Shown here in pieces: positions 48,788-61,799 of a stretch of DNA of 64,000 nucleotides. This DNA is from Polytrichum commune (taxonomy: Eukaryota > Streptophyta > Polytrichopsida > Polytrichales > Polytrichaceae), in assembly GCA_950295325.1 (NCBI GenBank), contig OX485807.1, positions 622,501 to 686,500 on the forward strand, read 5' to 3'. Position numbers and translations under genes: made by a program. Every line of letters begins with the position of its first letter. Position 1 is the stretch's first letter. Below the pieces are notes generated by a model. That model did no database searches and was not told the origin of the DNA. It saw only the letters and a list, made by a program, of their open reading frames with translations.

Positions 48788-48822
48788 TAAACACAATCCC
48801 ACGCCTCCTCCGTGCCGCCCTC

Positions 48823-51800
48823 ATGGCGGAGCTCCAGGCCGCCGCTGCCGCACCGCCGGAGTCTCCGGACTCGGTGTCGCTGCGGGAGCTCTTCTTTGTC
48901 AAGAAGGCGACGAGCAGCGCCGCAGGGATGATGCGGCAGGGCAGCAGCGAGTCTGCGGAGGAACAAGCCTTCGTGGTGGGAGTGGCGGGAACCTCCGCAC
49001 AGCTCCCTGAGGAGCCTGGCAAGGGTTCGGTGGCCGATTCGGATTTTAGGGTTTCGGTTCTGGAGAGGGCGGTTGTGCAGGATGCCTCCGAGGAAGCGGG
49101 GCCGGTTGGTGGAGGGAGACTTGAGAATTCGGGTGTGGAGAGGATGATGAAAGTTGAGGTGTCGGAAGGAGCGAGTGAGGAGGAAAAGTCGGAGAGTGAT
49201 GCAGGGGCAGTGGTGGTTACTAGGTTGCAATTGCAGCGGCAGTTAGTGCACTCGCAAATTGAAGAGCTTCAACGCATCGTGACGCTTCAGTGTCGTCTCA
49301 CGGGCGCTAACCCTTTGGCTCAAGAACTGGTGCGGCCGCTCTCTCTCTCTATCTCTTTCTTTCCTGCATTCCCTTGAGGTGTAGAAGTCCTGTAATCTTA
49401 ATGGAAATTGATGTGTAAATTAGGTCAAGAAGATGAGAGAGTATATTCCTTCATTACTTCTCAATCTTGATGACTTTAACAAAATTATCTTTGAGGAGTT
49501 TGTAATTTAACGGCCGGTGAGCCCGCTCATGGTTGACACATCTCCTGTCTATTACTGTTAAGCGAGAGTTTCAATGTTTTACCAATGGTGCATTATTAAC
49601 CAGGCAGATCCCGAGATGTTGCATTTATTATCATGTAGATAGTAATGCGGATCCTCTCGAAAATCTCCTTACAAAAGAAGAGGAAGAACAGGTTTTGAAA
49701 GTAGTATTTGGAGTGAAAAATAGATTTCATTGGGAGATTTACATAAAGCAGCTCCTCCTTGACCCCCTCCTGTCTCTTGAAATGTCCAGCTAGTTATATC
49801 GTCTGGGGCATTGCTTCCAGTTGATAGCGAAGGGCATGGGATGTTAGGTTGTTACGGTATGGTAGTTGGGAAGGCTGGCTTTTCAATTGTCGCTATGATA
49901 TCTGGTAAGTCATATCTGTAGTTTAGATTGGCAACCAGAACACTAATTGTGGCGACTCTTCGAATCTTGTTGATACATGCACATTTAATGCCAACAGGAA
50001 GTCAATGAAGGTGGTATATGACCTAATTTGTGGTAAATTTGCAACAATGTGTAGTGCATTTCATCCCATCCTTGTTCCTCGAAGTCAGTTTTTGAAGTTG
50101 TTGGAGATAGCTTCCTTTGGTGGCAGCTGCACATAGATTATAATTATTTGGTGCTGTATAATTCATAGTGCCTGTGAATGTTGCACCCGCATCCTCGTGA
50201 GAGTCTCTCAGTTGTGATAAAACATATAAGGATGGTTGAAATTTTAGTGCGAGTAAACGCTCTTATCAGTTCATGGCCTTTGCAACTACTGTGTCCATGG
50301 ACATATAATATAAGTAAGTTCTTTGTTCAACTAGTTCTCTAATCAAGATCCTCACCTTAATTCTGGTACTGTGCAGGCTTCAGCAGTTCTTGGAACAAAA
50401 GGAGGTATCATGTCTTCTGCTTTTTCACTTTGGTTTTATCCATAATCTATAGAAATATATGCTTGCTACATTCCAAGCTGATTCACTTTTGACCAAGCAC
50501 TGTCTTTTACTACCTGATTGTGGGGCCTTAGTCATGCGAAAGGAACATGTTGGCATTTCTTTGTTCTGAAGTCTGAGAATACACCGCCATTGTAAATACT
50601 GTTGGTTATTGTGGAGGCTAGTGGAATGTTGTGGATGGTGTTGGTCTACCATATAGTGGAGCTCTTGGTCAGAACTGTCATGAAAAATCAGAAAGTTCAT
50701 ATACTGAAAGATGTCTTGTGATGTCCTTGATTGGGTATCTCTGATATTTCTGTCACCATAGTCCAAGGTTGCTGTGTTGTGGTTGCCAATCTTTGTGATG
50801 CAAATTGAATTTGTTTGTTAAAGTAGTGGAGATATTTCTGTTCATTGTTTTACTAATAAAATTCATCCAGTTGTGTTTACCACCTTTCATTATAAGATGA
50901 TGCTGCAAGTGAACCTAGAAATTCTCAAGCTGAAGATGGTGTTCACTATTATCTCAGGTAAGAAAGCTGGGAATGCTATTTCAGCTGATGCTTTGAGGCA
51001 ACTGCAAGCCGTTTTTTCTGTAAAAGATACAATCACCAAGAAGGAAGCTCGTGACATTGGGGTTATGTCGGGTGCCACCCTCACACAGGTTAGTATCCTC
51101 AATGTTTCATACTTTGTGTACATTGTTCATTTCTTTTGCTGCAATGCATGCCAAATCCTGTGGACTTTGTGAGATATCTTCGCAAAGATAGCCAGAGTCC
51201 TTACTGTCAAGGTTTGGAATATGAACAGTTAGGGTCTGTACAAGTTTTGGTCTTTGTAGTATATGATGGTGATGTCAATATTGGATTCTGCCACTTGTTG
51301 ACTAATTATTAGTGTAATGGCTGTCTTTCAACATATTGAAGCATCTCATCTCATCTTTCGTTACAATATTTAACATTTCATGAGGAAAATTTGATAATGA
51401 TAGAGTTGGTCTTGCCCATCCTTGTAGGTGAGGGAATTTTTTGCAGCAAAGAGGTCCCAAGTGCGAACTTTGGTCCAAAAATGTACAGATGAAGCAGAGA
51501 GGCGCCTTGTGGAAAATGCCGACGAGCAGTCCCAGCAGATTCTAATTTCAAATTCAATATTTGAGAAGGATATTGGTTTTACTAAACTCACTGACATAGC
51601 ATCAGTGGAGATGTTGCTTGAATTAATGCGTGGAGAGGCATACTTCACAGAGCAAGAAAAAATGCTTCAAGTAATTTTACAGACAGAGCCTGGCTTGATT
51701 TTGAGAAGGTACACCCAAACTAGTGAGGTCCAATTCTTGTTAATACAAAGATGTTTTCTCCAACTAGCACATCTTTATTCAATGAATGACAAAGCTATTT

Positions 51801-54800
51801 GTATAGATTGTTGATGTGCTTAACCAGGAAAAAGTGCATTTGGCAAGTATCTTTTTGACAAGGTTGGTGCATGTCATTCCTGGCTGTAACTGAGACACAA
51901 CTTGTGAGTCAGGTTCTTGGAGAAAGGCGCACTGAAGATTATCCATGGTTGGTTGGTGGCTGCTGCTGCTGATGAACAGACCAGTATTCTGCGGCAGCTG
52001 CTACAAGTAAGATGGCCTGGGCTATTTGTCATAAGGATGGAAAGTATTTTGAGTTTGGTTGGTATGACAGCACTTTGAGTGTATTTTAAGAAGTGACATG
52101 GTGATGCAATTGCAATGTTCAGTGGTATTCTCAATTGTGTTGAATGAATCTTGAATCTTTCCATATTGAGGATCTGAAAAAGTAGTTCACAGGATAAGAA
52201 TGGAAATTTTGAGATATCTGCATAGTTGCTAATTAGCTGCTTTATTCTCCTTCTTTAATCATGACGTGTATATTGTATAACCTTTGAAGGTGCTCCAGTC
52301 AGGGGCTGACCAGAAGGCATTGCTGTGATTAGAAGTAGGAAGCAATAGAAGCCTGATTGCAATAGAAGGGCAGATGATGTATTACGTTATATATTGCTGG
52401 TTTGTGAGATGTATAGCACTTGACCTAGAACTTCATAAGTGTCAAATCTTGCCAATTTCACTCATATTCAACAGACAAGGACATGTAGATCATACACGCA
52501 TACTAAACGTGCTTAGTGCGATAAACAATGCATGTGATTCCAATGCAAATTTATATAATGGTAGAGTTGCTTGTTTATTTCAAGAGGCTATAGTACTTGT
52601 TTGTCTTCTTATTGTTCCTGTGTGATTGGCACCTGTTGCTGAAGCCAGTCGAAATGTATGGAATCAGAAGTGAAGCTTGCTTGTGATATGCTCTTAATAT
52701 TTCCTTTTAAGAGGATTTTAAATATTTTACTAGAGCCAATATGCGATGGTCTTTTATTGATACAACAAGTATTGTGCAGGTTTTGTCTCATTTGCCAATG
52801 GGACATGCTGTTCCCCTTCAGCTGTCTTCTTTGTTGCAGCCTGTGAACAAGCTTCGTTTCTACTTTGTATCTGGTAAGTATCATATATTTTATATGCATG
52901 ATTTTTGTCAGGCACATAGATCGACTTACTATATCTGGCCTTCCAGCCTATCAAGCTCCCAGTGCTTGCAAATCTTTCTCTCTGAAGCTTTCTGCTACCT
53001 TATGTACTTGATGGTAAGGCCACTTAAACAATATTGATGTATTTCTGGGGTTCCAGATGTGGCTAGCCGTGCTCGCCTGGTAATGACAAAGTGGAGCAAG
53101 CTCCTAATGCACAGGGTTGACCACCTGAGGCCAGGAGCATCTTCTGTGCGGGTTCCAGCAGCCAAGGGTGTGAAAGGTATTGAGTTATGAAAATTAAATG
53201 TCTAAATATGCAGCAGGGGTGGAATTATGGAAATGGTGGGTGTCAGTCATGTCTGTAAGACCAACAACATTTTACTCAATGAGGAGGCACCTTTATCTAT
53301 GCATTTTAAGTCAGAGGTTACTTCGTTCCTCTAAAATCTTACATAATCTTCATATCAATATCTGTGCTGTGGACTTAAAAGACAATTAGTGAAATCATGA
53401 CTTTGCAAGCCCGAAGTGTTTACTGATGTTGTTTACTGAACTTGGCTTCATTGTCATGATGGCAGACCCCTCAAGTACTATACGTATCATCAAAAAAAGA
53501 GAAAGGTAAGTTATTAAACTGTAAATTTCTAGATTATTAGTAGGTGGCAGATTCCTTTGGTCTGCCAGCGTATACAACACTATTTATGTTTTCGGGTTTC
53601 GTCTCTGCAATTCACCAGTTAGAAGCCCTGCATCTGATTTTGTAGTCACCCTTGGGAGTTTTCCTTCTTAGTGCTCCTTGGGCATGCCAATAATTGAACT
53701 GGAATTAAATAAATAATCTCCCAAATAATATCTTGAGGAGAAGTCAAGGAGTAGATGATTTAGCAATTGCATTGCCCATGTGTACAGAGATGCAGCAGTG
53801 GTGGTGAAAGGTTTTGAGGAACAAAGAAAGAAAGTGAAAACAGGTTTGTTCTGTCTGTTTGTAGCATTAGATATTATTAAAAACATTGTTATATTGATAA
53901 TTGTTGTTATTCTGGTTGTGAAATCTCAAGAACTAGGTTAGAATGTTATGGGAATACAGTCCCACGAGTTTAGTTATTCATGCAAAAACATGTGTCGGTC
54001 TTTCTTAGCCTGGAGGTACTGAGAATCTACTTAGTTTGTAAGTCTGTTTGTATTGACCTTGTATTAGGACCTTGCAGACCCATGTATCCCACAGACTCTA
54101 GCTTATCTTACACATTTGAGTAAACTTCCGTTTAACAATAGGATACGGTGGGAGCGTTGGTTTCCTACTCTAAGCTTCTTCAATTGAAATGTTTTGTTTG
54201 CAGATGATGCTGTGAAGGCTCAACATGAAGCTGCACGGTCTGCCCTAGTGGGGGATGTAGGGAAGGTTGAAGCTGGTACTTTGCAGGCTGATGTAAAAGT
54301 TTCTCTAGGGCAGCCTTTGAAGCATAAACCTGAAGTGGCAGTGCGCTCAAAAATCAAGCTAATTGATGGAAAGGACATCCCAAATGTAAAGCTATCAGGA
54401 ACACATCTTACTTCTGGGAAATCGTGGTCAAGGAGGGAGGGCTTGCAGTCTCAACAGGAATATAGACCTCGAGTTGTTGGGAAGCCTGTGTTGGACGAGA
54501 TTGCTTCAAATAAGACTCAGAATGTAAGTCTATTGAATTCTTTCTGTTAAATAATGAGATTAAGCTTTGGATGTGCAAAAAGTTGCTATAGTTGTTGGCT
54601 CACTCACAAATTTGACACTAGTGGTATTTATATGCATGTTCACTTTACATTTATTTACAAGGCTGCCTTTTCATGTAGTTCAGTTTTTTGTTACAGAGGT
54701 TCTGGGCTTGTTGATGATATTGTCCTGCAAACTATGTAGCTAGTTGTCATATAGAGGAGATTATCAAAGATATCATTCACTTTTGTCCAGGTTTATTTCT

Positions 54801-57800
54801 GCTTATGCGCTGTTGATTATGAATATAATATTGGATCGAGGAGTGGTATGGGCTGCTCCTGAATCTTTCTGTTTGATATTTCTGCAGGTTGCAGTGCAGA
54901 AACCTGCATATGGGTCCTCTCCAAACATTTCTGCCCCACTGCCTCAAGTGCCAAAAAACAGGTAGTTCCTCAGTTTTGTAGTTATTTTGCTAGGTTGATG
55001 TATCTAGAATTTTTTATAGGTGTGTCAGTAGCAGGGAAGCGCATTCTTACTATTAAATTGCTAGAAGTCAAGTACTGTTTTTTGTGTGTAGTTTCTATGA
55101 GTTGCTTTGGAATGATTCTATGTTCTATCCATGATTCTCTTGTTCTCTTCAACTTCATTGCTCTGTTGTTGAAGATTTAGAAACCAACTATCAGTGACAA
55201 GATTGTCGACTCTAGTTTCTGTACATCATTAACTGACGCTTTTAAATGATATTAGAAGATCCATCACAATGGCAGAGGAGCAGAGCAGTGCCACTAAGGT
55301 GGCAGGTGGCAACAAGAAAGTTGTGAGCAATATCAAGAACTTAAGCACTTTTCCAGTGTCTGAAGCTGCCAATGCTGCAACTGCAGTTTCAAGAAAACGT
55401 TCTCTGGCAGATCGTATCCTCCTCTTTGATTTTTCAGGACAGGTTTTGTTTCCATGTGATGCATACATCTGTCATCATTTATGTCCTCGATTCTGAACAT
55501 GTTGGTATAATAGTGGTGAAGCCCTTAACAGGTTTTTTCTACAGAAGCTAAGGAGAAGCGACAGGTGCTACCTGTGGATGATCCTGGAGCTGGGAATCGC
55601 CGGAGGGAATCTACTGCACGGCGCCCGGTTGCAGTTGTAGATAAAAATTCGAGACCTCTTTCTGCTGATGAGATTCGTAAAGCAAAACTACGAGCCCGCA
55701 TTATGAATTTACCAATATCTGGTACAAGTGGGTCCAAGTCTGCACATAATCTCGAGCCCACTAACAACCGAGGAAAACCTATACAGGTTGGTGATGGTTG
55801 GTCACTTGACAGATACACAAGCATGTCTAATGAGGATATAGGGGGAAGGTCATCCCAAGCCACTGGAGCCTCATTTTACAGACAAACATCACTGGATCGT
55901 GATGCCACTCCCACTCCTCCTCCCAGGCAGATATTGGATGATGATACGTTTGATAGTCTTCTAGCAGAACAGGCAGCAGAAGCTGAAATGCGTAGATCCG
56001 AGAAAGTTATTAGCCTTATTAGAAGCACCCCACCTTTGCAAACGACAATTGTAGAAAGGGAATCCTTAATTAATGTGAATGAAGCTATTTTACGGGATAG
56101 GTATAGTGAACCGGGCCCAAATCCAAGTCTGGAGCCAAGCGCAAATTTAAGAGAGCAAGAACCTTTATCTCCTTCCATAGCGGTTGCTTTGTCTGTTGAG
56201 GACGTGGACACAGGATCCCTGAAAGAAGATGATAGTTTAATGGCACCAGCCAGTACTTCTGAAGAGCAAAGTATAGCGCCTGTTACAGCACCAGAAATGA
56301 CACCAGAGAATATCATTCCCATACCAGAAATTGATTCTACAGTAGTGGAGGTTAGTGAAAGTATTATATCTAAAGGTGCTGAAGCTGAGTTCATTTCATG
56401 GATCATCCCTCCAGGTTAGTGATTTTCTAACCATGAGATCGAGGCTCTCTCAAGGGGTCTTCTTTCATATTCTTCTATTTCCATGATCTTGAATATGTTC
56501 GTCAATGGTATTTTGTAACTTTATGTAAGCTTGATTTGGATATTACATAGTCGTGACACAAGTATTGAGAAGAGATGTTAGCAGTGAAATAAGTCCAAAC
56601 CTTTAAATCCATGGGCATCATACTTGATGAGGCACTGAGGCTTTTTTGTATGTCCAGCTGTTAATCTGGATCCGAGCTGGGGTGTGGCTGCTGGAGATGC
56701 AAGCAAAGAACGGGGAGTGCAGGCTGCTCGCGTAAAACGTGAGGCTGAAGAGATATATCAAGACTTGCTATCTGTTCCTGCCAATCCCAAGGATCTTTGG
56801 GATGAAGAGCCTGTTTATGATGATACTCTTACACTTGAGATTCCTGTTGAAGTTCCTGAGAATTCCATCAGCAAACCAAGTTCACCTAGTTCTGCAAAGG
56901 GGGATAAAGTCCACTTAGCTGGCTCTGCTGTTGTAGATAACGGTATCCAAGCACATGAACAGATGGGATCGGAGCAGCCTTTAACAGGCCCAACTACATC
57001 TTCAGTAACAGGACAGCTGGTGGATGCATCCAATTCAGCTCATGACCCTAACTTGCTTGCGATTCTGCTTAACAATCCAGCCTTGGTTTCGCAGCTCACT
57101 TCACAGCAAAATAGGAACAGCAGTTTGGATGGTTTATCTGCATTACTGGAGATGGTAAACAAGGGAAGTCTGGGTGGCCTGTCTGTGCCTACATATGCTG
57201 CAGGCCTGGGCGATATGGCACAAAGCAGACCTGGAGTTTCAAGTGGGCCAGCATCTGGCAGTCACTTAAGCGGGCAGCTACAGTTACCTACCATGGAACA
57301 GGTGGTGGACTGCTTGTTTGTACTCTTGTGTTTCTTATGTTTTTGTGATTGTGCAATCTGGAAGTATATTGATGCTATTCTCCATACTTTAAATCATGTT
57401 GATGGGCAGTCTTTGAAAGAAACATTGTCAGGGAGGTATGAATGTCATATTTTCCAGCCCTGGTAATGGCTGTTTGGGTTTTTATCTTAAGAAATGAAGT
57501 CTTCTATCTAGTAGGAGAGATTTCTGGGCTGTACTATTACATTTTTTTTGTTGAGTTGTCAACCCAACATCTGTAGCTGTTATGTGGTTAATCCTATCAA
57601 CTTTCACTGATTAGGACATTTTCAAGGTCCTGCTTAGAATCCCCCGGCACCTATCTTTGTGGCAATCAGGTCCACTGCTAAACTAAATAATTTTGGTACA
57701 ACTCTAGTGATTTGTGTTTGGGGCCTGAATGAGCACAATCAATTTAGGCTTTTGGTGCAGGCATCATGTGCAAGTATCTAATTTCTGTAGCTGTATATCT

Positions 57801-59896
57801 ACAGTAGGGCCTGGTTTAACTTTTGTGTAGTGGGTTATGTTAGGTAGATTTTTTTCATCTTCAAAACGTGGATAATCAGTTACTTGAGAGGTCATCATTT
57901 GCTTGGTGAGAATTGTGAATATTGGTATTGTCACGAAACCACTGAAAGGATGTGCTTGACAAGTATATTGATATCATGCTTCAGAAAGCAAGGGATGATT
58001 TGTGAGGAATATGTTTACCGACAGCCATGACTGCCAACTTTTTCACTTGCATCATTGTAACCTGCAAGGTTATGACCAGCCACAGTGACATACATGGTGG
58101 TAGGATGCTGGCTTGCCCTTTGTTTTGGGGAGTCCAACATCAAATTGGAACACAATGTTTATTGCATTGGAACAGAAACATCTTAACCTTTAGATACAAA
58201 ATCATGTCACACTTCTGAATTTTCGTTCTGTTTTCTTTATCTGCAATATTCTGCTATGCAAGGTATTGGATGGTGCTTGTAGTGGTAGGACCAAAGATGT
58301 TCTGATTCTGCATCTGATTTGCTCACATGGTAATCAGATGTAAGATGAAATTTGGCTTTCCTACCATATGCATTGCTCTGCCAGGATGTGCAAATGTACT
58401 AGATCCTTTCAAGCTTGTGCATGGCATCTTGTTTGGTGAACACACAAGCCAAGCCAATATGAGTTGGTCTTGAATAGTTTTTGCATCATGGTACTTCAAA
58501 ATCTTCAATATGGTTGATAGGCACCATTGCAATACTTCGAATACCATGGTTTGACTTATCAATCTGTTTCCCTCCAAGCTGATTTCTGGCAGTAACTTTG
58601 TGGAAATAGAATCTACACCTGAATCTAATTTGATTGCAATAAGTGCAGCCAAGAATACTAATTCTCAGTTGCAAGCGTACTTGTTGAAAATATATTGAAT
58701 TTCTCTAAGTAGCTCGAACCTTGCAACAATGTGCTGGATTAACAGTCTCAAATTGGCCAGGAAGTCTCGAACAAATTGTGTCTTTTTAGTTGTTCTCAGG
58801 GAAAGAGCATGATGGACTCAACAGTGCTAAAACATGTATGCCAAGTTTGTAAGGAAAGTTACTGTGTCCTGCTCTCAACTCGCAATGAACCTTTTGTAAA
58901 AACAATGTTGGTTAGGTTTGGTGACATGTGTGGTGGTTGTATTTGCAGAATCTCGATCGGTTGCAGCCACAAGCAGAGGTTCTTGACACAAACCGGTCCC
59001 ATGGCAATGCTGGTACTGGAGCTCCAGACACCACAGATGCACAGGTGAGGAACCATGGTGCTGCAGGGAGCTGGGATTCTTCGCGGTGGGCAGCTCTGCC
59101 TCCTCCACCACCAGTGCCAACAGCAGGATTACCTCCTCAGCACCAGCATCATCCTCAGCCTCAGCAGCATGGGCAGCAGGGGCATCCATTTAACTTAGCC
59201 CCTCCTCCCCATGGAGCTTCTGGGCCCCTCGATCACAATGGAAGCTGGCAAGATCCATTAGCAGCCGGCAAGATTCATCACCCATGGGGTGCTGCTGCTC
59301 CCATTAACAATCATGTGCAGGCTAACGCTAATCAATTTGATTCTCTTCACATGGGAAGAGGAGGGGGAGGAGGGAGACCACTGCCACCACCACCACAACA
59401 ACTCATGAGTCAAAGTGTGCGGCCGCCTGTTGTAAATGGAGCAGCTTCAGGCGGGACAATGCCTGAGCTTGCGGATGTTACTAACACGGTCCCCATGATA
59501 TCGTGGCCGCCTCCTCCTCCTCTCAACCCTGCAAGCTACCCTAACACACCACACCATAACGCTGCCCCTCCAATTCTAAATCCACCTCCACACCCCCCAT
59601 TTTCCGCCAATTTTCGCGGAAATGGAAACGGTAGCAATAGCTGGTATCAACAAGACTCATGGGGCAGGCCCATGGCTATGGATCAGCAGCAGCAAGCCCT
59701 CCCCGGTCCTCCCCCTTTGCCTCCTCTCCACCTTGCGAATCCCAACCCATACTGGCAACCCCAGCCCCAACACCATCCCCCTCTTCACTTCAGGCATGAC
59801 TCTAGATCCCAGCAGCAGCAGCAGCAGCAGCAGCCGCCGCCCCCCCTTGCATGGCACCCGAACGCCGGACCCCGTGGCGGCCACCCCACCTGGTAA
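48823..59896 (+). CDS. LD: LUMINIDEPENDENS-type homeodomain protein (15 exons, 1,454 aa)
   Basis: Exons: 48823-49329, 50377-50404, 50958-51088, 51428-51708, 51913-52006, 52780-52873, 53057-53176, 53466-53505, 53788-53843, 54204-54523, 54888-54961, 55256-55413, 55545-56414, 56658-57301, 58949-59896. Every junction is GT-AG and in phase. Residues ~130-168 (LQRQLVHSQIEELQRIVTLQ, then LTGANPLAQEL) and the atypical homeodomain (~170-238, with QLQAVFSVKDTITKKEARDI and VREFFAAKRSQVRTL) are diagnostic of LD. Residues ~283-395 form a TFIIS N-terminal-like helical domain ending MTKWSKLL. A basic segment follows (~428-450). A second LD landmark is DPNLLAILLNNPALVSQLTS. The C-terminus is Pro/Gln-rich with a polyQ run. 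In Arabidopsis, LD is a nuclear autonomous-pathway flowering regulator that represses FLC and is linked to histone demethylation and transcription termination. The protein is longer than the ~950-aa Arabidopsis LD. Less certain: the donor of exon 12, and possible extra exons in the 1.6-kb last intron. Confidence 0.9.
50377..50404 (+). other. LD: 28-nt microexon of LD
   Basis: Encodes ASAVLGTKG plus one base, between acceptor gtgcag and donor gtatca. Without it the exon 1-exon 3 junction is out of frame. With it, the sequence reads through as the conserved start of the LD homeodomain (compare AAGALSIKIGK in the Arabidopsis protein, from memory). Confidence 0.75.
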
Positions 59897-61360
59897 TCCG
59901 CCTCATTTTTTCGCAATTAAAATAGAGCTGGAGTACTCCAGAATCGGGCTGAAGGTTTATGATGTTTGCTGCGCGACTCAAGAGAAAGCTCTCGTGATTT
60001 TCCATCCCTGCCTGATCCAACTCAATCGAACCCAACCCATCACCCAGAAATGCTGAGGATTAATTTTTCTTCTTTAGAGGGGATAATGTTAGGTGTGCAG
60101 ATTACTTGGGTGAAATTTTTATCTACTCCCATTTTTGTACAGTGAGCAGTGTATCAAATATTCCCCCAAAAAAGAGATGCAAAGTCTATTTCTACATGTT
60201 CTGTTGTCTTAATCACACCTCATCCATTTTCAAATCCATCCATTATTTAATGTTTTCATGCAATATATGGTATATATGTCATTATTCCTTACTGTTGTTG
60301 GTCCATTTCTTCTGCTAGTCCTTAATGGACGGAAATACTGTAGAATGAAACTACGAGAGGAATTTAGAGAACTGGCGTTGGTTGTGAACAGGTGGAGTTG
60401 GTCATCTATACTAGTTTTGGATTAATCTGCTTTTTGACATACTGCAACCACACACCAAAATGTGCATATCCTTAAGTGCGTTACTATCATAATAGGTTCA
60501 ACAGCGGGAGAAAGAAGTTCCAAATGCTGAATACCAGGGAAGACTAAGTTGATACTGGTGTTGTATGGTGATTCATTATCTTACATAACTCACAGTAGAA
60601 TTCCTTTTGTAATGGAATCGTCTTGTTGTAAACAGAAAAAGAAAAAGAAAACTTAGGAATTGATACCCAATAGCTCGTGGAATAAGAAGTATTCAAGGTT
60701 AGATGTAGATGGAATTGTCCAATACCATGTATACTCACATCAATTAGATTTCATTGCTTGTGTTAAAGGATGATGTGATACCAACTGTGTCACATATACT
60801 ATATCCATGCACTCTACATAGTGATAGCCAGGTTGAACCTTAATACCCATGCGCTTACCCTTATAGATACCCGGGTAAAAGCATGAAACTCACAGTGTTG
60901 GTGGATTCATAAAAAAATACGAACATGACTCACTACGACTGGACCGTCAGATCTAAAGGCCTATCTCCCAACGTCTACATACACTGAGTTTCGTCCTTAC
61001 ACGTCCGTCCAGTCTGACGGAAGAATCTTCGACGCTGTGATGCCACATGTCACCAAGTGGCATGCTCTGCATCCTCCACGTGTCGTGTGAGGTGTACTGC
61101 CTTATCCGGAACCTACTCGGCCACTGACTCTCTTTTCTGGCAACCAATAAATGGGGAGAACCGGTTGAGTTTGAGAAATAACCGGTAGAAGTTCAAGACT
61201 TCAGGAACATTACCTACTCTTTTAGAGAAATTTCTAGAATAAACCCCAAAGTAATAACGGAAAAATGAAAGATGTCAACATCTAAGAGGTTGGACTTCGA
61301 AACACTAGGATGTTGACCAATTATGCTCAAAAATCTCCCTGGACATTAGTTATTTGTGAA
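59897..61360. other. LD 3' UTR and following spacer
   Basis: Just after the stop is a perfect 14-bp palindrome, ctggagtactccag (59928-59941). No canonical AATAAA was noticed close by. The remainder has no recognisable gene. Confidence 0.35.
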
Positions 61361-61368
61361 AGTAATGT

Positions 61369-61791
61369 CATGGGGACGTCACTCCATTGTAAAGTTGAAC
61401 AGCCACGTGCGAACACTTTACATGTAAAAAATCTTACTTTTTACATAAAGCATCACCAAAATGGGTCAATCTTTTATCAATCTTTTTTCATGGTAGATAT
61501 ACACGGTACCTATTACATAGTAAAAAATAATAACTAAATTTGATGATTTTTTTTTTTTTATAAAACATATTGTTTCTAACTAGAATGATGCAAAATTGAA
61601 CTAAAACATTTACTACAAAAAATGAAGATGACTAAAAATTTCATAAAAATATACAAAAGATACTATCAATGGTTATGTATATGTAGAAAAAAATATCATA
61701 AATTTCAAAATTATCTATGTCATGTAATATAGGGGTAGCAAACTTTGTTCGCACATGATGTTCAACTTTACAATGGAGTGACCTCCCCGTG
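61369..61791. mobile_element. MITE family A, copy 3 (423 bp), best preserved
   Basis: Begins catggggacgtcactccatt and ends aatggagtgacctccccgtg, with inverted ends of about 40 bp including 'gtaaagttgaaca' and 'gtgcgaaca'. A perfect 8-bp direct repeat agtaatgt lies at 61361-61368 and 61792-61799. CA..GGGG-type ends and an 8-bp target duplication indicate a hAT-derived MITE. The interior is AT-rich and non-coding. Confidence 0.85.
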
Positions 61792-61799
61792 AGTAATGT

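Noticed and set aside
49533..49793. Possible cassette exon in LD intron 1
   Set aside because: It has an AG acceptor and an open frame, but the encoded residues do not match LD, and it would separate conserved segments that the microexon joins correctly.
59802..60035. Poly-Ala minus-strand frame
   Set aside because: It is the antisense of the CAG run coding polyGln in the last LD exon.
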